Assembly (NCBI GenBank): GCA_035287045.1
Contig: DATECF010000229.1
Location: forward strand, 1-26,655
Length of the DNA: 26,655 nucleotides
Reading direction: 5' to 3'
Origin: JACPAP01 sp035287045
Lineage (GTDB): Bacteria > Gemmatimonadota > Gemmatimonadetes > Gemmatimonadales > GWC2-71-9
The translations under genes and the position numbers were made by a program. The stretch's first letter is position 1; every line of letters starts with the position of its first letter. This document shows, piece after piece, positions 7,785 to 15,554 of the stretch. The notes beneath the pieces were generated by a model. That model was not told the DNA's origin and did no database searches. It saw only the letters and a list, made by a program, of their open reading frames with translations.

Positions 7785-10109
7785 GTGCCGCTTCCCACCT
7801 GGCCCACCTTCCCTTCACGCCGCACGGTCCTGTACGGGCTCGCGGTGGCGCTTGGCGTGGGAATGGTCGCGTTGACGGGCGAGGCGCTGGTGCGCGCCCG
7901 CCTCGACGAGTCGTTGCAGCGCGCCAGCACGCGTTTCTACGCCCGGCCGCCGGTGTTCCAGATCGGAACCCGCGTGGACCCGGTCGCCCTGGGTCGCTAC
8001 CTCGAGCGGATGGGATACGGCCGCACCGGCCGGAGCCGCGTGGGCGTGGGCCAGTACCACGCGAGCGGTGGACGGTGGACCATTGGCCGGCGCGCCTTCC
8101 GCGTGGCCGACCGTCTGGACCCGGGCGGCGTGGTGACCGTGCACCTGGACGATGAGGGATGGGTCACCGGGCTCGAGGACGCCCGGCGCCAGTGGCTCTC
8201 GCTCGTGGTCCTCGAGCCCGAGCCGCTCCGGGTTCCTGGGACGCCCGGAGACGATCGCGTGCCGGTGCGCCTGGCGGACGTCCCGCAGCACCTGGTGGAC
8301 GCCGTCCTCGCAACAGAGGACCGGCGCTTCTACCAGCATGCAGGCGTCGACGTCGGCCGGATTGCCGGCGCCGCGCTCGCCAATCTGCGCGCGGGCCGGC
8401 TCGCCGAGGGCGGGAGTACCATCACCCAGCAGCTGGTGAAGAATCTCTTCCTGACGTCCCGCCGCTCGCCCATCCGCAAGCTCCGCGAGGTGGCCATTAC
8501 GCTGGTCCTGGAGGCCCGCCATACCAAGGACGAGATCCTGGAGGCCTACCTCAATGAGATCTACCTGGGCCAGGACGGCGCGTACGCGGTGCGCGGGGTG
8601 GGGCGCGCGGCCCAGTTCTATTTCGGCAAGGACCTGAGCCAGCTCGGGCTCGCCGAGTCCGCGCTGCTCGCCGGCCTGATTCGCGGACCCAATCTCTACG
8701 CGCCTTCCCGCCATCCCGACGCCGCTACCGATCGCCGCAACCTGGTGCTGGCACGGATGCACGAGCTGGGCCTGGCGGACGAGGCCACCTCGCGCCGGGC
8801 CGCCGCGGCGCCGTTGAGCCTGCGGCGCTCGTCACCGCCGTCTCGCGCCGGCCGGTATTTCGCGGACTTCGTGGCCGGCCGGGTGGGCGACACCCGCGAG
8901 CTGACCGTCTTCACCACGCTCAACATGGATCTCCAGATCGCCGCCGAGGCTGCCGTGCGGTCCGGGATTGCCGATTTGGAACGTGAGCACCCGGACCTGC
9001 TGCGGGACGACCGTCCGGCGCAGGCGGCCCTGGTGGTGGTGGAGCCCTATACCGGCGACATCCTGGCCATGGTGGGGGGGCGGGACTATGGCGTAACCCA
9101 GTTCAACCGCGCCGCCGACGCGCGACGACAGCCGGGAAGTGCCTTCAAGCCGGTCGTGGCGTTGGCGGCGCTCTCCGGTCGCGAGGTGACCCTGGCGTCG
9201 TTGCTGGAGGATGAGCCCTTGTCCGTCGAGACCCCGACCGGCATGTGGCAGCCGGTGAATTACGACGGACAATTCCGCGGCCCGGTCTCGCTCCGCCGGG
9301 CGCTGGAGTCGTCGCTCAACGTGCCGTTCGCGCGGCTCGGCCTCCAGGTGGGGCCGGAGCGCATCGCGAACACCGCGCAGCGCCTTGGCATTCAGAGTCC
9401 GCTCCGCGTGGTGCCCAGCCTGGCCCTCGGGGCGTCCGAGGTGACGCCCCTAGAGCTGGCAGGGGCGTTCGGCGTGCTGGCCGCGCAGGGATTCCGCGCC
9501 GATCTCCACGCGGTGGAAGGCGCCATCAATCAGGATGGCGAGTTGGTGGCGCAAACGGAGCACGGCGGCGAGCAGATGTTCGCGCCGGCGGAGACGTATC
9601 TCGTGACGTCGGCGCTGGAAGGCGCGGTCGAGCGGGGCACCGGCCGCGGCGTGCGGGCCTGGGGTTATTGGGGTCCCATCGCCGCCAAGTCCGGCACCAC
9701 CAATGACTACCGGGATGCGTGGTTCGTGGGCTACACGCCGTCACTGGCCGTGGCGGTGTGGGTGGGGTTCGACGACGGCCGGACCATCGGGCTCTCCGGC
9801 GCGCAGGCGGCCCTGCCCATTTTCGCCCGGTTTCTCAACGCCACCCGCTCCACCGCCGGCGCGTGGGACATCCAGCCGCCGCCCGAGCTGGAGATCGTGG
9901 CGGTGGATCCGCTCACGGGGCTCGCGGCGGACGAATCCTGCGGCGGGGAGCCCGAGTACTTCCTGCCGGGCACCGCGCCCCCTGCGGGCGAGGGGTGCTG
10001 GGGGCTGCCGGGGTTGCCGGCCTGGATTGCGAACGCGGAGGCCAGGGTCTCGGCCGGCGTCCGGTCACTCATCGAACATTTGCGCGAGCGCATCAAGCGG
10101 ATCAGGTAG
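7785..10109 (+). CDS. Bifunctional penicillin-binding protein, PBP1B-like class A
   Basis: 774 residues that polymerise lipid II and cross-link peptidoglycan in the periplasm. Order: short cytoplasmic N-terminus, one membrane helix (~14-32), a UB2H-like segment (~62-145, with LERMGYGR), the GT51 glycosyltransferase (~155-330; ATEDRRFYQHAGVD with catalytic Glu178, then EGGSTITQQLVKN), and the transpeptidase (~370-700). Transpeptidase motifs are SxxK (Ser452-Lys455 in GSAFK), SxN (Ser510-Asn512) and KSGTTN (Lys635). The UB2H-like part is the docking site for the lipoprotein activator LpoB in enterobacteria; no such partner is seen here. The start is GTG 7785, with AAAGG about 9 bases upstream. 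It ends 34 bp before the converging S46 gene. Confidence 0.94.
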   Translation: MPLPTWPTFPSRRTVLYGLAVALGVGMVALTGEALVRARLDESLQRASTRFYARPPVFQIGTRVDPVALGRYLERMGYGRTGRSRVGVGQYHASGGRWTIGRRAFRVADRLDPGGVVTVHLDDEGWVTGLEDARRQWLSLVVLEPEPLRVPGTPGDDRVPVRLADVPQHLVDAVLATEDRRFYQHAGVDVGRIAGAALANLRAGRLAEGGSTITQQLVKNLFLTSRRSPIRKLREVAITLVLEARHTKDEILEAYLNEIYLGQDGAYAVRGVGRAAQFYFGKDLSQLGLAESALLAGLIRGPNLYAPSRHPDAATDRRNLVLARMHELGLADEATSRRAAAAPLSLRRSSPPSRAGRYFADFVAGRVGDTRELTVFTTLNMDLQIAAEAAVRSGIADLEREHPDLLRDDRPAQAALVVVEPYTGDILAMVGGRDYGVTQFNRAADARRQPGSAFKPVVALAALSGREVTLASLLEDEPLSVETPTGMWQPVNYDGQFRGPVSLRRALESSLNVPFARLGLQVGPERIANTAQRLGIQSPLRVVPSLALGASEVTPLELAGAFGVLAAQGFRADLHAVEGAINQDGELVAQTEHGGEQMFAPAETYLVTSALEGAVERGTGRGVRAWGYWGPIAAKSGTTNDYRDAWFVGYTPSLAVAVWVGFDDGRTIGLSGAQAALPIFARFLNATRSTAGAWDIQPPPELEIVAVDPLTGLAADESCGGEPEYFLPGTAPPAGEGCWGLPGLPAWIANAEARVSAGVRSLIEHLRERIKRIR

Positions 10110-10143
10110 CCGCCCTCACCGCCGCGTTGATGGGCCCGGGCGC

Positions 10144-12300
10144 CTACCGCGTTCGCGTGCCCACCAGCTCGTCCGCAATCCAGCCCGCGTCGTAGATCTT
10201 GCGCAGCGCCTCAACGATCCCGGCCGAGTGGACGCTCACCGAGCGGGCCACATCGTCCGTGAAGATGAACCGGTTCGGCAGCTGCTCGATGTTGCCGTCG
10301 AAGATCAGCCCCACCACCTCGCCGGCGCGGTCGATCACTGGGCTGCCTGAGTTCCCGCCGATGATGTCATTGGTCGAGACGAAGTTGAGCGGCGTGTCGA
10401 GGGTGAGCCTCTCCCGTCCCGCGACCCAGCGGGGCGCCAGATTCCAGGGCGACTTCCCCTCGAACTCCGACGACCGCGCGTACAGGCCCCAGAAGGTGGT
10501 GCGATACGGCGCCACGGTGCCGTTCATGGGGTAGCGACGCACCGTCCCGTCCGAGATGCGAAGCGTGAAGGTGGCGTCCGGCGGGAGCGATTTCCCGTAC
10601 GCGGCGAAAATGGCCTGTCCCAGCAGCTCCGTCTTCCCGGCCAGCGCCGCGTTCAGCGCCTCGGCGCGCTTCACGTACGGCGTGCTGAGGGCGGCGATGT
10701 TCCGCGCGGCGACGATCATGGGATCAGTGGACGCCGCCACCGCGGCAGCTCCGCCCTCGATCATCCCGCGGCGAGTGGCCAGGTCGCCCACCCGGGTGCC
10801 GTCCACCAACACCCGGGCCGCGGCCTCCGGTGTCCTCCCGCCCAGCACGGCGACCAAGTAGGGATCGTCGGCCGGAAGCTCCTGGCGGGCGGCCTCGAGC
10901 TGCGCCGTGAGCGTCAAACGATCCGCCTCGAGGTCCACCGGGGCCTCCCGGAGGAGCTGCGCCCGCACCCGGTCCAACCCCTGCCCGCGATACTGGGTCA
11001 GACGATCCGCGTCCGGCAGCGCTCCTTGCTCGGCCACGCGCACGACCCCACCCGCGAGATTCAGCAGCTGGGCGCCACCGAACCCGTACCAGCGCGACGG
11101 CGCCGCGAACGAGGCCAGCTCGGCCTGCATCCGGGCGATGTCGTCCCACACCGCGCCGAACCGCGTGGCCAGCGGGGGGTCCCGGGCGATCCGCGAGCGG
11201 AAGTCCCGCTCGAAGGCGGCCTTCTTCGCCATGATCTCCTGGTCCACCAGCCCGCGGCGGTACCCGCTCACGGCCTTGAACGAGTTCTCCAGCGAGAAGA
11301 TGGTGTTCTCCAACCGCCGGTGATCGGCTTCGCTTCGCGCCGCTAACCGCCGCAGCACCGCGAGCGTCCGCTCGTAGCCGGCCAGCTGCGCGGGATAGGT
11401 GACGTCGCGCAGGTACTCCATCTGGGCCATGGTGAGCAGCCGGCCGGTGGAGCCGGGGTTCCCCACCACGAAGACCAGCTCGTCTTCCGCCGCGCCCGCC
11501 GCGCTCCACCGCAAGTAATGATCGGTGGCGCGTGGCGCGTTGTTCACATAGACCCGCAGGAACGTGACATCCAGATCGTAGCGCGGGTAGGTGAAGTTGT
11601 CCGGATCGCCGCCGAAGAACGCGGCCTCGCCTTCCGGCGCCATGACCAGGCGCACGTCGGTGAAGCGGCGGAACCGGTACACCGAGTACATCCCGCCCTG
11701 GTAGAAGCTCACCACCTGACAGTTGAGCCCGGTCTCGCGGCCGCAGACCTCCTGCACCGCGCCCACCGCAGAATCCCGCTGTTCGGCCTGGCGGGCCGGC
11801 GTGGCGGCGTTGACAGCCGTGCGGATCCGGGTGGTGATGTCCTCGATGGATTGCAGCTGATCCACGTACATGCCCGGGCACCGCTTTTCATCCTCGCGCC
11901 TGCGCGCCACGAACCCGGTTTCCTGGTAGTTGGAATCCGGCGTCGAGGCCGCGCTGATACAGGAGCGCGCGCAATGGTGGTTGGTCATGACCAACCCCGA
12001 GGCCGACACGAACGACGATGAGCACCCAGGCAGACGCGCGACCGACAGTCGAACGTGCTCCAACCACGCCGGCGTGGGCCGAAAGCCGTAGGCGCCCTGC
12101 CAGTAGTCCAGCGGCGGGGCGTCGAAGGTCCACATGGTGCCGAACTCTTTCACCCAGCCGCCGGGGCCAATGGCCATGGGCGCCACCGCGACGCCGGTCA
12201 GGGCGGGGGACGGCCCGGCCGCGGGCGTTGGAGCGCGGCTGCAGGCCGAGAGGGAGAGGAGGGCGGCGGCGATCAACGCGGAGTAACGAGGCGTGAGCAT
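10144..12300 (-). CDS. S46 dipeptidyl-peptidase, DPP7-like, predicted lipoprotein
   Basis: 718 residues from ATG 12300, preferred over ATG 12372 because it gives a lipoprotein signal with lipobox LSAC (Cys20). S46 enzymes cut dipeptides from the N-terminus of peptides in the periplasm. The chymotrypsin-like triad is visible: His109 in TNHHC, Asp244 in the YDLDVTFLRVY strand, and Ser651 in GGNSGSP, with the characteristic GGDPDNF upstream of the Asp. The residue 18 after the nucleophile is Gly669 (IFDGN). In Porphyromonas enzymes this position is Gly in DPP7 (hydrophobic P1) and Arg in DPP11 (acidic P1), so a DPP7-like preference is inferred. Length fits the family (~700). The gene is divergent from the ArsR-rhodanese operon. 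Confidence 0.93.
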   Translation of the reverse strand: MLTPRYSALIAAALLSLSACSRAPTPAAGPSPALTGVAVAPMAIGPGGWVKEFGTMWTFDAPPLDYWQGAYGFRPTPAWLEHVRLSVARLPGCSSSFVSASGLVMTNHHCARSCISAASTPDSNYQETGFVARRREDEKRCPGMYVDQLQSIEDITTRIRTAVNAATPARQAEQRDSAVGAVQEVCGRETGLNCQVVSFYQGGMYSVYRFRRFTDVRLVMAPEGEAAFFGGDPDNFTYPRYDLDVTFLRVYVNNAPRATDHYLRWSAAGAAEDELVFVVGNPGSTGRLLTMAQMEYLRDVTYPAQLAGYERTLAVLRRLAARSEADHRRLENTIFSLENSFKAVSGYRRGLVDQEIMAKKAAFERDFRSRIARDPPLATRFGAVWDDIARMQAELASFAAPSRWYGFGGAQLLNLAGGVVRVAEQGALPDADRLTQYRGQGLDRVRAQLLREAPVDLEADRLTLTAQLEAARQELPADDPYLVAVLGGRTPEAAARVLVDGTRVGDLATRRGMIEGGAAAVAASTDPMIVAARNIAALSTPYVKRAEALNAALAGKTELLGQAIFAAYGKSLPPDATFTLRISDGTVRRYPMNGTVAPYRTTFWGLYARSSEFEGKSPWNLAPRWVAGRERLTLDTPLNFVSTNDIIGGNSGSPVIDRAGEVVGLIFDGNIEQLPNRFIFTDDVARSVSVHSAGIVEALRKIYDAGWIADELVGTRTR

Positions 12301-12418
12301 GGTGGGCACCGAATGGGAAAGATGGCTGATGTTAAGGACGCGTCCGGCGCGTGGGCAAGGTCGGCGGTACATCGCTTCGCACGCGTCTCATCGCCACTTC
12401 AGAGCTGCGGCGACCGGC

Positions 12419-12453
12419 TTGACAAGCGCCTGCGTTCTCACCATTGTTATTAT
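12419..12453 (+). promoter_or_regulatory. Possible promoter of the ArsR-rhodanese operon
   Basis: A perfect TTGACA -35 hexamer (12419-12424) is followed by -10-like TGTTAT (12445-12450, spacer 20) or TATTAT (12448-12453, spacer 23). The spacing is long for a sigma-70 promoter, so the assignment is tentative. The segment runs into an AT-rich island that contains the operator. Confidence 0.35.
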
Positions 12454-12472
12454 TCAAGAAAGTACTTGAATA
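12451..12472. promoter_or_regulatory. ArsR-type operator, perfect inverted repeat
   Basis: TATTCAAG-N6-CTTGAATA is a perfect 8-bp inverted repeat ending 7 bases before the start of the ArsR-rhodanese gene. It sits in a short AT-rich island (about 12443-12482) within GC-rich DNA. AT-rich dyads of this size at the start of their own gene are usual for ArsR/SmtB repressors, so autoregulation is likely. It could also affect the divergent S46 gene. Confidence 0.7.
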
Positions 12473-12479
12473 GTATGCA

Positions 12480-13157
12480 ATGCCGGTGACCAGGACTCGT
12501 CGCTTCAAGGACGCGATTTATCGACAGCTCGCGCGGGTGGGCAAGGCGGTGGCCAGCCCGCGGCGCCTCGAGTTGCTGGACCTGCTGGCTCAGGGTCCCA
12601 GAACCGTGGAGCGGCTGGCGAGGGAGTCCGGCCAGTCGGTCGCCAATACCTCCCAGCATCTCCAGCTCATGCGCCGCGCCAGGCTGGTCGAGGCGCACAA
12701 GCGTGGCCTGTACGTGACGTACCGCCTCGCGGACCACGGCGTGGCCGAGTTCTACCGGGCACTGCGGGTGCTGGCGGAGTCGCGGCTGGCGGAGATCGAC
12801 CGCATCACCCGGGACTTTCTGGCGGATCGCGGGGCACTGGAAGCGGTCGATCAAGAGGTCCTGGTGGGCCGAGTGTTGCGGCGCGAAGTCACACTGTTGG
12901 ACGTGCGGCCGGTCGAAGAGTACGCCGCGGGCCACATCGTGGGCGCCGTCTCCGTGCCGCTTCGCGAGCTGGAACAGCGCCTCGCGGGCCTGCCCAAGCG
13001 TCGCCAGGTCGTGGCCTACTGTCGCGGGCCCTACTGCGTGCTGGCCATCGAGGCCGTCGCGCGCCTGCGGGCCCTCGGGTTCAAGGCGCTCAGGCTGGAA
13101 GATGGGATCCCGGATTGGCGCGCGCGGGGTCTGCCGGTCGCGGTGGGGGCCGCATGA
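12480..13157 (+). CDS. ArsR-family regulator fused to a rhodanese domain
   Basis: 225 residues. Residues ~10-100 form a winged helix-turn-helix of the ArsR/SmtB type (ASPRRLELLDLLAQGPRTVERLA, then NTSQHLQLMRRARLVEAHKRG as recognition helix and wing). Residues ~122-222 form a rhodanese domain: LLDVRPVEEYAAGHIVGAVSVP, then active loop YCRGPYC with Cys181 and Cys186. These are the only cysteines in the protein, so the winged helix has no metal or thiol sensor of its own and any redox or persulfide signal must go through the rhodanese loop. This suggests a repressor sensing sulfane sulfur or a related oxidant, bound to the operator just upstream. The start has no clear Shine-Dalgarno; GTG 12486 is an alternative. 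It overlaps the DsrE-like gene by 4 bp. Confidence 0.9.
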   Translation: MPVTRTRRFKDAIYRQLARVGKAVASPRRLELLDLLAQGPRTVERLARESGQSVANTSQHLQLMRRARLVEAHKRGLYVTYRLADHGVAEFYRALRVLAESRLAEIDRITRDFLADRGALEAVDQEVLVGRVLRREVTLLDVRPVEEYAAGHIVGAVSVPLRELEQRLAGLPKRRQVVAYCRGPYCVLAIEAVARLRALGFKALRLEDGIPDWRARGLPVAVGAA

Positions 13158-13504
13158 AGTACCTGGTGATCCTCAACGATCCGCCCTACGGGACGGAGCG
13201 CTGTTACAACGGCCTGCGGCTGGCGGGCTCGCTGGCGAAGCGCGACGGCCAGGACGTCCGCGTGTTCCTCATGGGCGACGCGTCGGCCTGCGCCAAGGCG
13301 GGCCACACCGTGCCGAAGGGCTGGTACAACCTCAATCGCATGCTCACGGTCGTGATGCAGCAACGAGGCGACGTCGGCGTCTGTGGCAGCTGTATGGACG
13401 CGCGCGGCCTCACGGACGGCGATCTGATCGAGGGTGCGCGGCGCAGCACTCTCGATGAGTTGACGGACTGGACCCTGTGGGCCGATCGGGTGATCACGTT
13501 TTGA
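13154..13504 (+). CDS. DsrE/TusD-like sulfur-relay family protein
   Basis: 116 residues of the DsrE/DsrF/TusD alpha/beta fold: KYLVILNDPPYGTERCYNGLRLA as first strand and helix, VRVFLMGDASACA as second, then VGVCGSCMDARGL with Cys77 and Cys80. Members carry persulfides on a conserved cysteine during tRNA thiolation or sulfur oxidation, or are stand-alone proteins of unknown role. The Cys-x-x-Cys near the usual active position, plus Cys17 and Cys46, make a sulfur-handling role plausible. It starts inside the stop of the ArsR-rhodanese gene (ATGA), so the two are translated together, which supports a sulfane-sulfur response unit. No TusB, TusC or Dsr partners are present in this window. Confidence 0.85.
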   Translation: MKYLVILNDPPYGTERCYNGLRLAGSLAKRDGQDVRVFLMGDASACAKAGHTVPKGWYNLNRMLTVVMQQRGDVGVCGSCMDARGLTDGDLIEGARRSTLDELTDWTLWADRVITF

Positions 13505-13511
13505 TCGGCGC

Positions 13512-13525
13512 GGGTCGGCCGACCC
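13512..13525. repeat. 14-bp perfect palindrome between dsrE-like and membrane-protein genes
   Basis: GGGTCGGCCGACCC lies 7 bases after the DsrE-like stop and 22 bases before the next start. In RNA it could form a 5-bp stem with a GGCC loop. There is no T-run, so it is not a classic terminator; it might tune expression inside the operon or bind a protein. Confidence 0.4.
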
Positions 13526-13547
13526 AACCTCAACGGCGGAGCTGGCG

Positions 13548-14138
13548 ATGGAGTCTCTCTATTCGGTGCTCAGATTCCTGCACGTCCTGGGCTTCGTATT
13601 CATGGCGATTCCCCTGTTCAACCTCATCGTGGTGAACGAGCGGGCGCTGCTGGGCGTGCCCTTCCAGTATCACGCCGACCGGTACATGGAGAACATCATC
13701 CGGCGCGGGGCTCTGCGGTGCTTCGTGTTTCAGGGCACGGTGCTGGCGTCCGGCGCGCTGATGCTGGTGGTAGGACCGATGGGGATCGGGGCGCTGTGGG
13801 GTAACTGGGTGCTCCTGGCCAAGACGCTGCTGTTGCTCACGCTCATGGCGCTCCTGTCCTATGTGCATTTCGGGCTGCAGCCACGCATCGAGGCCATCCT
13901 CGCGGGCGTCAGGGTGGACGCCGCGCCGCCGGCCGACCTTCCAGCCAAGCTCAAGCCCTACCGCGTGCGGCGGAAGCGGCTCGCGACGCTCTGCCTCTTC
14001 CTGGTCATCACCACCATCGTGCTCGGGCTTCAGGTGTTCGGGCCGTTCCCCGCGGGGTTGACCGGCGCACTCGTAGTCCTGGCGGCGCTGTTTGCCTGGC
14101 GGGCCAATCGCACCCTGCTGCGGCTGGGGTGGTTCTAA
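13548..14138 (+). CDS. Polytopic membrane protein of unknown function
   Basis: 196 residues with about five hydrophobic segments: ~5-28, ~58-76, ~82-106, ~143-160 and ~164-182. A charged cytoplasmic-looking loop (KLKPYRVRRKRL) separates the last two from the first three. I do not recognise the family; the N-terminal FLHVLGFVFMAIPLFNLIVVNERA loosely resembles small CopD- or DUF2269-like heme or copper-related membrane proteins, with His12 in the first helix, but this is weak. GGAG sits 6 bases before the ATG. It is 43 bp downstream of the DsrE-like gene on the same strand, so it is probably part of the ArsR-rhodanese operon. Confidence 0.75.
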   Translation: MESLYSVLRFLHVLGFVFMAIPLFNLIVVNERALLGVPFQYHADRYMENIIRRGALRCFVFQGTVLASGALMLVVGPMGIGALWGNWVLLAKTLLLLTLMALLSYVHFGLQPRIEAILAGVRVDAAPPADLPAKLKPYRVRRKRLATLCLFLVITTIVLGLQVFGPFPAGLTGALVVLAALFAWRANRTLLRLGWF

Positions 14139-14243
14139 GAGGCGCGCCGGCGTCATTAGGGCCCCGCACCCGGACAACCATACCCCCTCCACCCCGGCCT
14201 CCCGGGGCGCTCAGCGCATCACTAGCTTCCCCCTCACCTGACC

Positions 14244-15494
14244 ATGACCGCTCCCGACCTCTCCAAGCTGCGCATTGACCGGGATGCACCTCCAACCGGC
14301 GTTTCCCGCGCGCTCAAGCGCAACGCGATGCTCGCCGGGCTCACCCTCGCGATCATCGTGGTGGCGGGGCTCTGGCTGCGCCGCGGGTCCGCGAACCTGG
14401 TACAGACGGTGGTAGCGACGGCAAGCGGCGGCTCCGAAGGTGGCGCCGGGGGAACCCGTGTCACGGCCAACGGGTACGTGGTGGCCCGGACTCGCGCGGC
14501 GGTCTCGGCCAAGGTCGCCGGCCGGCTGGCGACCTTGAGCGTGAGCGAGGGATCGTACCTCCGCGAGGGGGAGATGATCGCCCGGTTGGAGAATGCGGAG
14601 TATCGGGCCCAGGTGTCGCAGGCCGAGGCGAACCTGTCCACGGCGCGGGCGCAGCAGATCGAGGCCGAGGCCGAGCGGAACCAGTTCGAGCGTGAAGCGC
14701 GGCGGCTGCGGGACATCCGCGCCGAGAACGCGGAGCTGGTGTCGGCGCAGGATGTGGAAGCAGCCGAGGCCCGGGCGGCCCAGTCGGATGCGCGCGCCCG
14801 CGCGGCCGCGGCGCGGGTGGAGTCGGCCCAGGCGGGGCTCCGGTTCGCGCAGGCCAGTTTGGAGAACACGGTGGTGCGGGCCCCCTTCAGCGGCACGGTG
14901 CTGCGCAAGGAGGCGGAGGTGGGCGAGGTGGTGGCACCGTCGGTGGGCGGCGGGCTCACGCGCGGCGCCGTGGTCACCATGGCCGACCTCACCACGCTCG
15001 AGGTCGAGGTGGACGTCAACGAGGCCTACATCGCGAGGATCACGAACGGCCAGGCCGCGCGGATCATCCTGGACGCGTACCCGGACACCTCGTTCCAGGG
15101 TCGCGTGCGCCAGGTGGTGCCCACGGCGGACCGGCAACGCGCTACCGTACAAGTCAAGGTGAGCATCACGGATCGCGATCCGCGGATCCTGCCGGAAATG
15201 GGTGCACGGGTAGATTTCCTGGAGCCCGAGCGGCCCCGTGGCGAAGTCCCCGCGGCGTCGCGGCCGCGGACCTTCCGTGTGCCGGCCGCGGCGGTGTTCC
15301 AGCGTGAGGGACAGACAGTCGTATGGCTGGTGCGAGACGGCCGCCTGGAGCCGCGCCCGGTGGACGCCGGCCCGGTGAGCGCGGGATTCCGCGAGATCCG
15401 GAGCGGCTTGTCGGGCGGCGAGCTGTTGCTGGCTGGCGGGGTTGAAACCCCGGTACCAGGCATGCGCGTGAAGGTCGCCACTACTCCCCAATGA
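14244..15494 (+). CDS. MacA/HlyD-like periplasmic adaptor of an ABC exporter
   Basis: 416 residues that link an inner-membrane ABC transporter to an outer-membrane channel. One membrane anchor (~28-46) is followed by a split lipoyl domain (RVTANGYVVARTRAAVSAKVAGRL.. and VVRAPFSGTVLRKEAEVGEVV), interrupted by an Ala/Glu/Arg-rich coiled coil (~118-205). A beta-barrel domain (LEVEVDVNEAYIARITNGQ...) and a membrane-proximal domain ending at VETPVPGMRVKV follow. The coiled coil is short, as expected for MacA-like adaptors that meet a TolC-type protein; no such channel gene is in the window. No clear ribosome site precedes the ATG. The ATPase and two permeases follow on the same strand. Confidence 0.9.
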   Translation: MTAPDLSKLRIDRDAPPTGVSRALKRNAMLAGLTLAIIVVAGLWLRRGSANLVQTVVATASGGSEGGAGGTRVTANGYVVARTRAAVSAKVAGRLATLSVSEGSYLREGEMIARLENAEYRAQVSQAEANLSTARAQQIEAEAERNQFEREARRLRDIRAENAELVSAQDVEAAEARAAQSDARARAAAARVESAQAGLRFAQASLENTVVRAPFSGTVLRKEAEVGEVVAPSVGGGLTRGAVVTMADLTTLEVEVDVNEAYIARITNGQAARIILDAYPDTSFQGRVRQVVPTADRQRATVQVKVSITDRDPRILPEMGARVDFLEPERPRGEVPAASRPRTFRVPAAAVFQREGQTVVWLVRDGRLEPRPVDAGPVSAGFREIRSGLSGGELLLAGGVETPVPGMRVKVATTPQ

Positions 15495-15554
15495 CCCCCA
15501 CCCCCCGGGCGGGCGGACAGACGGACAATGGATACCTGACAATGGACAACCTCC
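15495..15554. other. 60-bp gap with a short direct repeat
   Basis: GACAATGGA occurs at 15524-15532 and 15538-15546, 14 bases apart, before the ATPase start, which lacks a clear Shine-Dalgarno. No other signal is seen. Confidence 0.3.

Noticed and set aside
10724..11881. 385-residue minus-strand frame inside the S46 gene in another phase
   Set aside because: Gly/Arg-rich shadow in the same strand direction; the S46 frame has the triad and is continuous.
15524..15546. Two copies of GACAATGGA as a CRISPR-like or operator repeat
   Set aside because: Only two short copies 14 bases apart, without symmetry or spacers of constant length.
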